This document shows positions 32,452-43,517 of a DNA stretch of 64,000 nucleotides, one piece after another; position 1 is the stretch's first letter; every line of letters starts with the position of its first letter. The translations under genes were made by a program, and so were the position numbers. The notes beneath the pieces are model-generated. The model did no database searches, had not been told where the DNA came from, and saw only the letters and a list, made by a program, of their open reading frames with translations. This DNA comes from UBA6489 sp942490775. GTDB lineage: Bacteria; Patescibacteriota; Gracilibacteria; BD1-5; UBA6164. Location: assembly GCA_942490775.1 (NCBI GenBank), contig CALNYL010000011.1:1-64000 (forward strand), written 5' to 3'.

Positions 32452-32640
32452 ATGAAAATAAAAGAAGAAGAACTTTCCATAAAAATGCAGGAACTTGAAA
32501 AAGAAATAGAAAAAATACAAGAAAAAAAAGAAATACAGAAAGAGGAAGATAAAAATGAAGATCCATGAAATGATTATTATATAGATATATGAAACAGTTA
32601 TTATAAAGATGAGGAAGATATTCTATGTGAAAATTGCTAG
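32452..32640 (+). CDS. small coiled-coil protein, possibly a broken gene's 5' part
   Basis: 62 residues starting after an AGAGGA ribosome-binding site. The first 36 residues are a Lys/Glu coiled coil (KMQELEKEIEKIQEKKEIQ), then DPGNDYYIDIGNSYYKDEED. The TAG at 32638-32640 is followed in another frame by DKNY repeat sequence, so a frameshift may separate the two. Confidence 0.45.
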
Positions 32641-32813
32641 AATGAGCAGATATTGAAACCTTTGAAGTGATATATGAAACACCTAATGAGCGAATATCTC
32701 GTAATTATGCAAAAGATAAAAATAATATTTATTTTTATGATTGAAAGAAGCTAGAATGAGTAGATTTAGAAACTTTTGAAGTTTTTGGAGACAGATGATG
32801 GGAAGTATACTAA
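32625..32813 (+). pseudogene. DKNY-repeat protein fragment truncated by the miniature element
   Basis: The frame encodes two typical DKNY-type units: LLEGADIETFEVIYETPNER and then RNYAKDKNNIYFYDGKKLEG-VDLETFEVFGD. Such proteins normally continue through many 'AKDKNNVY..DGKKI.GAD..TFEVL' units. Here the frame ends in WEVY-stop exactly where miniature element copy 3 begins; the stop TAA is supplied by the element's TATACTAAGCC end. This is direct evidence that the element inserted into a gene. Confidence 0.65.
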
Positions 32814-32921
32814 GCCTATTTAGAATTTTTGATTTTCCGGCTTGTCAACAGAGGGTTTTAACCCTTTGCAATAAACAAATAATATATTTTAAATTCCGAT
32901 TTTCTAAGAAGGCTTAGTATA
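32806..32921. mobile_element. miniature element, copy 3 (inverted), inserted in the DKNY gene
   Basis: 116 bp, in opposite orientation to copy 2 and nearly identical to it (AGAGGGTTTTAACCCTTTGCA in the middle). Termini TATACTAAGCCTATTTAG and CTAAGAAGGCTTAGTATA. It interrupts the DKNY reading frame. Confidence 0.75.
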
Positions 32922-32953
32922 ACCCTTTGATATTAATAAATAACAAAATAACT

Positions 32954-33925
32954 ATGCAAAAAAACATACAAAAATTATGAGAACTAATAAAAACCTCTCA
33001 AAAAATCCTCCTAATAAACCACATAAAAATGGATGGAGATGCCTTTGGTAGCCTAACAGCCCTTTACAAAATCCTAGAAAAATTATGAAAAACAGTAAAA
33101 GCAACAAACGACGAAGTACCACCAGAAAACTTTAGTTTTCTATGAAATAACCACCTAATAACACCAAACCTAAATATAAAAGAATTTAATCCAGACTTAA
33201 TAATAATGCTAGACACCTGATGAGAAGAAAGAGCCTGAAAAATCTACACAGAAAACAAAAAAATAATTAACGAAAAAAACTTTGTGGTAATAGATCATCA
33301 CATCACAAACACCTGATTCTGAAAAATAAACATAATAGACAATAAATCATCATCCACCTGTGAAATAATTTTTAGAATACTAAAACAACTAAACCTAATA
33401 CAACATATAGATAAAGAAATATCTACCTTACTGATAGCTTGAATAATAACAGACACGAATATATACTACAACTCAAACACAACTCCAGAGACATTAAAAA
33501 CAGCTTCTGAATTGATGAAACTCTGAGCCGACTATAGATTACCCATATTCCACTTCTTCAGAAAAAAAGAACTAAAAAAATCAAGACTATGGTGAGAAGT
33601 TTTAAAAAATATAAAAAGTAGTGATGACTGAAAAATAGTTTGGTGAATAGTAGAAGAAAAACACTTCAAAAAAACTGATACAACCAAAGAAGAAACATCA
33701 GGACTTATAAATGAGTTTTTAGCAAATATAGAATGAGCAGAAGTATCCTTTTTACTCTACCCAATGGAAGATTGAAGAACAAAAGCAAGTTTCAGAAGTT
33801 CCCAGAAAGATATTTCAAAAATATGTGCTGAATTCTGATGATGATGACATAAACAAGCAGCTGGTTTTTATTCTGATAAGAATATGAAAACTGTAGAAAA
33901 AGAAATTTTAGAAAAATTAAAATAA
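32954..33925 (+). CDS. DHH-family phosphoesterase (NrnA-like)
   Basis: 323 residues. DHH domain motif I HIKMDGDAFGS (about 23-33), motif II IIMLDTGG, motif III VVIDHHIT (DHH at 114-116), motif IV IAGIITDT, and the DHHA1 domain ending in FGGGGHKQAAGF (the GGGH motif). NrnA-type enzymes degrade nanoRNAs or cyclic dinucleotide products and dephosphorylate pAp; which of these applies cannot be told here. Convergent with the next gene, with only 3 bases between stops. Strongly C-ending codons. Confidence 0.92.
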
Positions 33926-33928
33926 AAA

Positions 33929-35071
33929 TTATTTATAACCATCAAACCAATAATTCACTTTTATAAATAATAGTTCTAGAAAAGTTTTGAAAGTGTCTCT
34001 GATGGGTCTCATTCTAGAAAATTCAGAATTGTACCAACTCACTGGTACTTCCTTAATTTTAAATCACATAGACTTCCCTGCTAAAAGTATTTCCATATCA
34101 AATCACCAACCGTTAATCTTTTGTAAAGGAAATATTTTTTTAGCTACATTATGTTTAAATAATTTAAATCAACATTGTGTATCAATAATTCAGTCAATTA
34201 AAAAATATCTTATAATAATATTTGATAGTCTTCATATTCTTTGTCTTAATTTGGGTTGAGTGATTTTCACTTCTGCATTTTCACAATATCTTGAGCCTAT
34301 TATTATATCATATTTATTTGTGTATTTTTCTAGTTTATCAAGTTCTTCAATTGGTGTAGAATTATCTGCATCTGTAAATAATATATATTCTCAGCTAGAG
34401 TTTAGTACTCAGTTTTTTACTGAATATCATTTTCATTTATTTTTTAAGTTTTTTATAATTTTTAGGTTTTTGATTTTTAGTTTTTCTGTAACTTTTACTG
34501 TATTATCAGAGCTTCCGTCATCTACAACTAGTATTTCATATTTATAGTTTTTATTTTTTAGGAATTGGTCTATTTTTTTTAGTGTATTAGGTAACCTTTT
34601 TTCTTCATTGTAGGCTGGTATTATTACTGAATATTTTAAATCAAAAGATTTTTTTTCTTTAAATTTATGTGTTTTTATTTTAAATGTCCAGTATTTATTT
34701 AGTAGGAAGTTCCAAACAACAACTATAGCAGATGTTAATAATTTAGATATTATATAGTGAATTGATAATATACTTGTAAAAAAATACATAAAACAAAGGG
34801 TTAATAAAAGCCCTCCCGTAGAAACAAATAAAAATTTTGTAAATTGCCTCTTATATTTAACTGACTTATCTCTAAAAGTCCAAAATTTATTCCAAATAAA
34901 TCAATTTAATACAGCAAGTAGAAAAGATAAAATAATTCAAAAAAATAGAGGTATTTCAAAAAAATCTACAAATACAAAAAGAAATCAAACATCCACAAGA
35001 GTTGATGATACTCAAACTATTAGAAATTTTATAAGTTTTGAATGCTTATTTACAAGTTTTCTTAAATCCAT
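33929..35071 (-). CDS. GtrA-like membrane domain fused to a GT2 (DPM1-like) glycosyltransferase
   Basis: 380 residues. The N-terminal 150 residues are a four-helix GtrA/DPMS domain with two internal copies of the motif 'N..(F/Y)WTF' (NKFWTFRDKS and NKYWTFKIKT). The GT2 catalytic domain follows: YSVIIPAYNEEKRLPNTL, ILVVDDGSSDNT, LKNKGKGYSVKNGV, LFTDADNSTPIEEL (DxD-like), IIGSRY, DTQCGFKLF and PVSWYNSEFSRMRP. It probably makes polyprenyl-phosphate-sugar and flips or hands it on for envelope glycosylation. The gene order is unusual, as most fusions place GT2 first. Confidence 0.9.
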
Positions 35072-35130
35072 ATTTTTTTATAATAATCTACAAAAAGGCA
35101 AAAGTTTTTTTTGTCTCTATAGTATAAATA

Positions 35131-35160
35131 TAAGGGCAAACATAAGGTATTGCCCCTACA
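35131..35160. repeat. REP-like palindrome, second family
   Basis: GGGCAA ac ATAAGG ta TTGCCC followed by CCTACA; a 6-bp perfect stem just downstream of the first propeller gene's stop. Confidence 0.5.
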
Positions 35161-35161
35161 G

Positions 35162-35468
35162 TACTATTTTAATCCTCTTTCATAAATTTCTAATCAAAGT
35201 TTAAACTTTATATAACTCAGTTTATCACTATTTTCTAACTTGTCTAAATTTATCTTATCAAGTTTTTCATAAAATTTTAAAATTTTGTCATCATCTATTT
35301 TTCAAACTAAATAATCAATTCTATTTAATAATTCTAAATCATCTTTATTATTTCATAACTTTACTCTAATTTCTTTCATATTTTCTAGAAAAATTTCCTT
35401 TTCTTCAGAACTATCCCCCAAACCACAATCTTCTTTTACAACAAACCATTTTCAATCTTTTTTTGCCA
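35162..35468. repeat. long direct repeat, copy 1 of 2 (3' end of propeller genes)
   Basis: About 305 bases that appear identical, base by base, to 36912-37218. They cover the C-terminal helical region and stop codon of both paralogues. Beyond them the genes diverge abruptly. Confidence 0.85.
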
Positions 35469-36738
35469 AAAAAAGAAAATTCTCCCCATCTGGTGAATAT
35501 TGAAAATATCAAATATAATCATATTCTTTACTTTCTTTTCAATCTTTTACTAATATCCATTTTCAATCTTTAAGTACTTGAAAAGTAAAACTTTTCCCAT
35601 TTGGGGAATATTTAAACATTGAGATATTCTTATACTTATCAATTTCTTCTCAATCTTTTAGTAACACTAAATTTCAATATTTACTTGCTATAAAAGCAAA
35701 ACTTTTTCCATCTGGTGAATATTTATAATACAAAACATCACTATACTCCTTACTTTCTTCTCAATCTTTTACTAATATCCATTTTCAATCTTTCTTTGCT
35801 GAAAAAACAAAACTTTTTCCATCTGATGAATATTTATAGTCTCAAATATCATCATACTTATTAATTTCTTTTCAGTCTTTTACTAATATCTGTTTTCAAT
35901 CTTTTTTTGCTTTAAAGACAAAACCCTTACCATCTGAGGAATATTCATAATCAATAATACCATTATACTCTTTAATTTCTTCTCAGTCTTTTACTAATAT
36001 CCGTTTTCAATCTTTCTTTGCTGAAAAAACAAAACTTTTTCCATCTGATGAATATTTATATTCTCAAATATCATCATATTCCTTACTCTCAACTCAATCT
36101 TTTATTAATATCTGTTTTCAATTTCTTTTTATCCTAAAAATAAAGCTTTTTCCATCTGGTGAATATTTATAATCTCTGATATAATCATATTCTTTATTCT
36201 CTACTCAATCCTTTACTAATAATCATTTTCAATCTTTACTTGCTGTAAAAGCAAAACTTTTCCCATCTGATGAGTATTTATAATCCAAAATAATATCATA
36301 TCCCTCACTTTCTTTTCAATCTTTTACTAGTATCCGTTTTCAATCTTTAAATGCATCAAAAACAAAACTCTTTCCATCTGGAGAATATTTATAATCTCTG
36401 ATATAATCATATTCTTTATTCTCTACTCAATCCTTTACCAATAATCATTCCGAATATTTATTTGCTATAAAAGTAAAACTTTTCCCATCTGGTGAATATT
36501 TAAAATTTGAAATATCATCATATTTATTAATTTCAACTCAATCTTTTACTAATATTGATTTTCAATCTTTTCTTGCTATTAAAGAAAAACCTTTACCATC
36601 TGGTGAATATTTAAAATCCAAGATTTCATCATATTCTTTACTTATCTTTTTGTATTCACAACTTTCATCACCAAAAACAGCAAAAGTGTTTCAAAATAAA
36701 AGTACACAAAACAAAATTAACGATATTATTTTTTTCAT
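35164..36738 (-). CDS. exported beta-propeller repeat protein, paralogue A
   Basis: 524 residues. A signal peptide (MKKIISLILFCVLLFGNTFAVFG) and the short lead DESCEYKKISKEYDEI are followed by about eleven imperfect units of about 34 residues with the core 'YKYSPDGKSFAF.A.KDGK.ILVKDG.E...YD'. The YSPDGK core is that of TolB/PD40-type blades. A helical C-terminal region (LENMKEIRVKL ... LDKINLDKLENSDKLSYIKFKLG) ends the protein. Probably a surface-exposed binding protein. The 3' 305 bases are identical to those of the next gene. Confidence 0.85.
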
Positions 36739-36911
36739 ATATTATTTTTTTTTATATAAATATAAATCAGCTGATTAAATAAAAGCTGTAGCCCTAAACT
36801 CATATAAGTAGAAGTTCTTTAATAGAATGGTTATCTTCTAAAAAAAATAATCCATTCCTGAATGCTTTACCTTTCTTAAGAAAGAAAATCTACAAAAACT
36901 AAAGTTTATAA

Positions 36912-37218
36912 TACTATTTTAATCCTCTTTCATAAATTTCTAATCAAAGTTTAAACTTTATATAACTCAGTTTATCACTATTTTCTAACTTGTCTAAATT
37001 TATCTTATCAAGTTTTTCATAAAATTTTAAAATTTTGTCATCATCTATTTTTCAAACTAAATAATCAATTCTATTTAATAATTCTAAATCATCTTTATTA
37101 TTTCATAACTTTACTCTAATTTCTTTCATATTTTCTAGAAAAATTTCCTTTTCTTCAGAACTATCCCCCAAACCACAATCTTCTTTTACAACAAACCATT
37201 TTCAATCTTTTTTTGCTA
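36912..37218. repeat. long direct repeat, copy 2 of 2
   Basis: Partner of 35162-35468, offset by 1750 bases. Confidence 0.85.
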
Positions 37219-38605
37219 TAAAAACTAATCTTTTTTCATATGGTGAATATTCAAAACTTAAGATACCATCATACTCATTAATTTCTTTTCAATTTTTTAC
37301 TAATATCATTTTTCAATCTTTATATGCTCTAAAAGTAAAATTCTTACCATCTGAAGAATATTTATAATTTCCATAAATAATATCATATTTATTACTTTCT
37401 TTTCAATCTTTTACTAATATCCATTTTCAATCTTTTTGTGCTCTAAAAACAAAACTTTTTCAATCTAATGAATATTTAAAATCTAAAATATTATCATACT
37501 TATTAATTTCCTTTCAATCTTTTACTAATATCCATTTTCAATCTTTTTGTGCTCTAAAAATAAAACTTTTCCCATCTGAGGAATATTTATAATTCCAATA
37601 AATACTATCATATTTATTAATTTCCTTTCAATCTTTTACTAATATCCATTTTCAATCTTTTTGTGCTCTAAAAACAAAACTTTTTCAATCTAATGAATAT
37701 TTAAAATCTAAAATATTATCATACTTATTAATTTCCTTTCAATCTTTTACTAATACCCATTTTCAATCTTTCTCTGCCTCAAAAGCAAAACTTTTTCCAT
37801 CTGGTGAATATTTAAAATCTATGATTTGATCATATTTATTACTTTCTTTTCAATCTTTTACTAATATCCATTTTCAATCTTTCTTTGCTTTAAAAACAAA
37901 ACTTCTTCCTTCTGGTAAATATTTAAAATCTAAAATATTATCATACTTATTAATTTCTTCTCAATCTTTTACTAATATCCATTTTCAATCTTTCTCTGCT
38001 AAAAAAACAAAACTTTTCCCATCTGGTGAATATTCAAAACCTCAAATATTATCATACTTATTAATTTCTTCTCAATCTTTTACTAATATCCATTTTCAAT
38101 CTTTCTTTGCTTTAAAAACAAAATTTCTTCCTTCTGGTGAATATTTAAAATCTAAAATATTATCATACTTATTAATTTCTTTTCAATCTTTTACTAATAC
38201 CTCTTTTCAATCTTTTTCTGCCTCAAAAGCAAAACTTTTTCCATCTGGTGAATATTTAAACATTGAAATATTATCATACTTATTACTTTCTTTTCAATCT
38301 TTTACTAATACCTCTTTTCAATCTTTTTCTATTAAAAAAACAAAACTTTTTCCATCTGGTGAATATTCAAAATTAAAAATATCATCATACTGGCTACTTT
38401 CTTTTCAATCTTTTACTAATACCTCTTTTCAATCTTTTTCTATTAAAAAAACAAAACTTTTCCCATCTGGAAAATATTCAAAATCCCAAATATTATCATA
38501 ATCTTTACTTATCTTTTTGTATTCACAACTTTCATCACCAAAAACAACAAAAATGTTTCAAAATAAAAGTACTAAAAACAAAATTAACGATATTATTTTT
38601 TTCAT
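36914..38605 (-). CDS. exported beta-propeller repeat protein, paralogue B
   Basis: 563 residues, about one repeat longer than paralogue A and in the same orientation directly upstream of it. Same signal-peptide type (MKKIISLILFLVLLFG..), same DESCEYKKIS lead, about twelve to thirteen YSPDGK..F.F.A.KD units and a C-terminal domain identical to paralogue A. Within the gene, many repeat units are near-identical to each other (for example around 37420-37740), which shows recent internal expansion or contraction. Confidence 0.85.
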
Positions 38606-38697
38606 ATATTATTTTTTTAAAATTATAAATTAACTATTTTCTCAGAATATATAAATATTCTAAAACTTGTCAATAAAAGTCTAAAGCCCAAAGTCAT

Positions 38698-38752
38698 AAA
38701 CTTAAGACATTGTAGCCCTCTTCCTTTAGTATTAAAGGAAGAGATTCAGAGA
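38698..38752. repeat. dispersed hairpin repeat (TGTAGCC..TCTTCC family)
   Basis: A hairpin TCTTCCTTTA..TAAAGGAAGA followed by GATTCAGAGATGGATTAT. A close relative lies at 53398-53453, just upstream of the tRNA, and weaker relatives at 23608-23650 and 36787-36860. All are intergenic. The rest of 38606-38798 is featureless. Confidence 0.5.
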
Positions 38753-38798
38753 TGGATTATTGAAAATGCCCTCATCTCCTCTAGAGAGAGTAGTGAGC

Positions 38799-40448
38799 TT
38801 ACTTCATCCTCCCAAACAATAATACTCAATTTTCTTCCTTTATCAATTCATATTTACTATCAAAATTCAACTTTTCCTCAATAAAAGGCAACTTAACATC
38901 CACAAAATCCTCTCCATTCATAAGCTTTCCTATATAAATGCCTAAATCCTCTTCTTCTTCAAAAGGCCATTTATTAGTTATTTTTTCATTTAAAAGAATA
39001 TAATCAGAATCTCATAAATTTGGGAAAATGTAGATATTGTCATTATGAGAGAGATGAGGGACTATATTATTTTGAGTAGATATTTTTGCATTATCAGGCA
39101 AAGTTTCCATAACTTTTAATAATGTTTCTTTATTTTCTAGACTGTAGCTTAGAGTAAATAAAGGAGATTTATATAAATTTATAATAGTCGAGTTTATAAG
39201 TGTAAAGACTCATAGAATTATGAATACATTTTTATAGCTTTTAGGATATTTCTGTCTAATCCATACAAAACTGAATACTATTCATATTGCTATAATCCAA
39301 AATATATCTATAGAGTAGTGAAAATTTAGAGTCCAAAACTCCTCCCTAGAAGATATAAACTTTTGAGCATATGATGGGATTAATAGTAGAATTAATGGAC
39401 TAAATATTCAAATATATAGTCAAGAACCCAAATGATGCAGATATGTAACTATCTTAGTATCAGAGGAAAAAATTATTTGTAAAAACTTTATTGGATGCAG
39501 TATTGTATTTATAATCAGTTCTTTAGGATTAGCTCAAAGCTCATCATATGACCAATATCTTGAGTGTCATCACATTATAGGCAAAAAATAATCCATGGCT
39601 AGTTTGAAATAGATTATTCAGATTATAACTGAGATTATTCATATTATTCTATCCTTTTGAAAAAGAAACTGATATATTCAGAAAAATATAATATAGATAC
39701 TTAGGTTTTCTTTACTTAGTAGTATAGGAATTAGTAGAAGAAAATAATATAGCCATTTTTTTCTAATAGAAAAATAAAATAACCATGGAAAAAGTGAAAT
39801 AGCTATAACTAAAGGATGAAAATCAAACATTAGAGCATTTATATTTCATCTAAAAATTAGATATAAAAATACTAAAAAGAATCAGATTATTGGAATATTT
39901 AGTTTTAGTTTTGAGATTTTATATATTCATAGTCCTCATAATACAAAAAATAAGTTCTGTATAAAAAGTAAAGTCAAAGGAGATGGAAAAACTTTATAAA
40001 TTAGTCCATATAAAATTAATATAGGATGAAAATGGTCAGCTTCTATATTAGCAATTTCCCTAATAGAAGAAGAAGCGGGAAATTCAAAGTTTGAATACTT
40101 ATAAACTGCTTGGTCAAATATCCCCAAATCAAATCAAGAACTTTGAAAATTTAAGTGCTTTGAAAAGATTAGATAGTTTATGAATATAAAGAAAAATATT
40201 AATAATGCATAGATTCAATATGTTTCTATGAATTTATTAATTTTAGAGAGTTTTTTGTTTAGGTATTTTTTTAGTGGTTTTATATAGTTTATACCTAGAA
40301 ATACTACTACAGATAAGTTAAGTGAAAATAGTGTTATTATCAGGTGTTTTTTGTAGAGTGGGTCATTTATATTTACAAAAAAGTATAGAAATATTAGAGT
40401 GATGGAAAAGGTTATGTATATTAGTATTGGTAGTGTTTTTTTAAGCAT
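38799..40448 (-). CDS. DUF2079 polytopic membrane protein
   Basis: 549 residues with about eleven to twelve membrane helices. DUF2079 landmarks: GFDLGIFDQAVYKYSNFEFP in the first extracytoplasmic loop, ADHFHPILILYGLIYKVFPSPLTLLFIQ after it, NALMFDFHPLVIAISLFP, LLLIPILLSKENLSIYIIFF, then a soluble C-terminal region (METLPDNAKISTQNNIVPHLS). The family is related to GT-C glycosyltransferases. The acidic and His residues of DLGIFD and DFHP are the expected active-site positions. Substrate unknown. Confidence 0.9.
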
Positions 40449-40699
40449 GTTTTTTTTTTAATATAATATTTGTGTTTACAAAGAAGAGTCAAGCTTTGAA
40501 CTTGTTTTCTCTTTTTTTTAGTATAAATTAAAAATTTAATCTCCTCAGTTTTTTTAAGATGTTTTAACAAAACATCTCTAGTAAAAAATATCCTAATCTA
40601 AAAATAAAAAAACTCAAGAATTAAATTATTTCTAAAAAATTGGTATTTTCTTAATTGTGGTTATATTATGAGTAATTATTTTTAATAACTAAAAAGTAT

Positions 40700-42280
40700 A
40701 TGTCAGAGGAACAAAAACAAAAATTAGAACAACAGCTTTGGAATATAGCCAATGAGTTAAGGTGAAAGATGTCGGCAGATGAGTTTAGAAATTATATTTT
40801 GGGGTTTATTTTTTATAAATATTTGTCAGAAAAACTTATAATAAAAGCAGATAAACTATTAGAAAGTGAATGACTTAAATACGATAAAATAGATGAAAAT
40901 TCAACAGAATGAAAACAGTATTTACAAGCAATAAAAGAAGATGTTATTCCAGATCTTGGTTATTTTCTGAAGCCTAGTGAACTTTTTAGTGAGATAAGTA
41001 GAAAATGAAATTCTAAGTCTGAAAATTCAGATACTAATTTTATACTTGGGGATTTGATAAATATTTTAAAGAATATTGAAAATTCTACAACTGGTACAGA
41101 AAGTGAAGAGGATTTTATATGACTTTTTGAAGATTTAGACCTCACTCATCCAAAACTTGGAAGAACTGAAAACCAAAAAAATGAACTTATTTCAAGGGTT
41201 TTGGCTCATTTGGATAAAATAGATTTTAAACTAGAGGATACAGAGTTGGATGTACTTTGAGATGCTTATGAATATTTGATAGCAAAGTTTGCAAGTTGAG
41301 CTGGGAAACAGGCTTGAGAGTTTTATACTCCTCAAGATGTGTCAAAGATATTAGCTAAAATAGTTACACTTAATAAGACTCAAATAAAAACCGCTTATGA
41401 TCCGACTTGTGGTTCTGGTTCATTACTTTTAAGAGTGGCAAAGGAAGTAAAATATCCTGAACAGGTACAGTTCTTTTGACAGGAGTTGAATAGAACTACA
41501 TATAATTTAGCTAGAATGAATATGATTTTACATGATGTTCATTTTTCTATGTTTAGTTTAGAGCAGGAGGATACACTTGAACATCCTAAACATCTAAACA
41601 GAAAGTTTGAAGCTATTGTTGCTAATCCTCCTTTTTCTGCAAATTGGTCTGCTAGTAGTTTGTTTTTAAGTGATGATAGGTTTAGTCAGTATGGAAAACT
41701 GGCTCCTAAAACAAAGGCTGATTATGCTTTTATTCAACATATGATTTATCATTTGGATGACAATGGTACTATGGCGGTTGTTGCTCCTCATGGGGTTTTA
41801 TTTAGAGGAAGTGCTGAGTGACATATTAGAAGGTATTTGATAGAGAATAGAAATTATCTTGATGCTGTTATTTGATTACCTGCAAATATTTTTTATGGTA
41901 CCTCTATTCCTACTTGTATTCTTGTGTTTAAAAAGTGTAGAAATGATGGAGAGAGTGTTTTGTTTATAGATGCTTCTAGTGATTTTCAAAAGAATAAGAA
42001 TCAAAATAAATTGAAGGGGTCTAGTATTGAGAAGATAGTTAAAACTTATAGTGAGAGAAAAACTAAAGAAAAATATTCTTATTTAGCTAGTTTGGATGAG
42101 ATTAAAGATAATGATTATAATTTAAATATTCCGAGGTATGTTGATACTTTTGAGGAAGAGGAGATTGTTGATTTGGATGCTGTGGCTCAGAGGCTGAAGG
42201 AGATAGAGGTTGAGAGTAAGGAGGTTGATGATAGGATAAAGGGGGTTTGTGAGGAGTTGGGGATTAGTAGTCCTGTTTAG
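40700..42280 (+). CDS. hsdM: HsdM, type I restriction-modification DNA methyltransferase subunit
   Basis: 526 residues. N-terminal HsdM domain (LWNIANELRGKMSADEFRNY ILGFIFYKYLSEK), then the methylase core: FYTPQDVSKILAKI, SAM-binding motif I DPTCGSGSLLL at 234-244, catalytic motif IV NPPFSANW at 309-316, ADYAFIQHMI, VVAPHGVLFRGSAEG and NIFYGTSIPTCILVFKK. It is an N6-adenine methylase acting with HsdS. The 3' third is G/T-rich compared with the 5' end. hsdS and hsdR follow at 44 kb and 50 kb, separated by other defence genes. Confidence 0.96.
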
Positions 42281-42299
42281 TGGTATAAATTTGGGAACA

Positions 42300-42390
42300 A
42301 AAAAAAAGAGCTTAGACCGTTTTCTTGCTTGGAAGCAAGTACGAGAAATCAGGACGAACCTAGCTAAACTCTAAGGTCATTGTAAGTAAT
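42300..42390. other. relatively GC-rich non-coding stretch after hsdM
   Basis: About 80 bases (AGCTTAGACCGTTTTCTTGC ... AACTCTAAGGTCATTG) with a TTGCTTGGAAGCAA hairpin and markedly higher GC than its surroundings; no ORF. It may be a small RNA or the scar of an element. Unassigned. Confidence 0.3.
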
Positions 42391-42424
42391 AATATAAAAA
42401 ATGGAAATTTAAAAATAAAAAATT

Positions 42425-43342
42425 ATGACAAAAATAAAATTTACTAAACCTGCTTTAAGTGTAGATAAACAAGTGGAACTTTTAAAAGAAAGGAAATTAG
42501 AGTTTGAAAATGAAGAGAAAGCAAGGCATTATTTACAGCATATTTGATACTTTAGGCTTACTTGATATTTTAAGTTTTATCAAGATAAGGAAACTAATAA
42601 ATTTCATGATGGAACAACTTTTGAGCAAGTAAAGGATTTATATGTTTTTGATAGAAAGTTAAGGCTTTTAACTCTTGATTCTATTGAAAAAATAGAAGTA
42701 TCTTTTAAGGCTAATATAAATGATTGTATGTCTAATGAATATGGTTGTAATTGGTTTAATAATATAAATTTATTTTCTTTAGAAACTGATAAAAAACTAG
42801 GGATATATGAGAATTTTATTGAGAGAGTGGATTGAATACAAAAGAAATCATCTTCAATGTTTATTAAAGCATATTTTGAGAAATATGATGAAGAATATTT
42901 ACCAAGTTGGATGTTGTTTGAAGAATTAACTATTTGAGAGGTATCGAATATATATAGGCTTTTAGGAACAAAGTTGAAGCAAAAAATAGCAGATAAATTT
43001 TCACTATATCAGTTAGATTTTCAAATATGGATACATTTATTAGTTTATATAAGAAATGTTTCAGCTCATCATTCAAGACTTTGGAATAAAGAATATATAG
43101 TAAAACCTAGAATAAAAGATAAAAAATTATGAGATAAATATATAACTTATATAAATAAAGATAATATAAGAGTTGTGATACCAAATTACTATAATGTTGC
43201 TTTGATTATAAATTATTTATTGAATCAAATAAATAGAAGTTTTAGTTGGGTGGATGGTTTAGAAAAGCTTTTTGATGAACATAAGTTGGTTCCTAAAGAA
43301 AAAATTTGATTTACAGGAGATTGGAAAAAATGCTTTATATAA
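42425..43342 (+). CDS. Abi_2 family (AbiD/AbiF-like) HEPN abortive-infection protein
   Basis: 305 residues. Family signature near the N-terminus: ALSVDKQVELLKERKLEF, ARHYLQHIGYFRLTGYFKFY, FEQVKDLYVFDRKLRLL, EKIEVSFKANI. The HEPN RNase motif R-x4-H is present as RNVSAHH (R210, H215), in the usual C-terminal half. Abi_2 proteins trigger growth arrest on phage infection. Its position between hsdM and hsdS, in the same direction, is a common 'guest' arrangement in type I loci. Confidence 0.92.
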
Positions 43343-43517
43343 AAAAAATCCACCAGTCAGGATTTCTCCCCGGTGAATATTGGTAAAACCATTATATTAG
43401 TTTTTATATAAAATGTCAAAAAAAAAGTGAGAAAAAGATTTTTGTAGATTCTAAATACTGGCTTAGAATAAAGTCTTAAATGGTTTATGTATTTTATAAA
43501 AAAGTGAAAAAAAGATT

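Noticed and set aside
34260..34547. Plus-strand ORF opposite the GtrA-GT2 gene
   Set aside because: Antisense to conserved GT2 motifs; shadow.
36914..38605. Regular repeats of about 105 bp resembling a CRISPR array
   Set aside because: The repeats are in one open frame, encode YSPDGK blades and vary by codon-type substitutions; no spacer-repeat structure and no cas genes.
43350..43400. CCACC..GGTGA hairpin after the Abi_2 gene as a toxin-antitoxin RNA
   Set aside because: Only a 5-bp stem, no repeats and no Rho-independent pattern; too weak to call.
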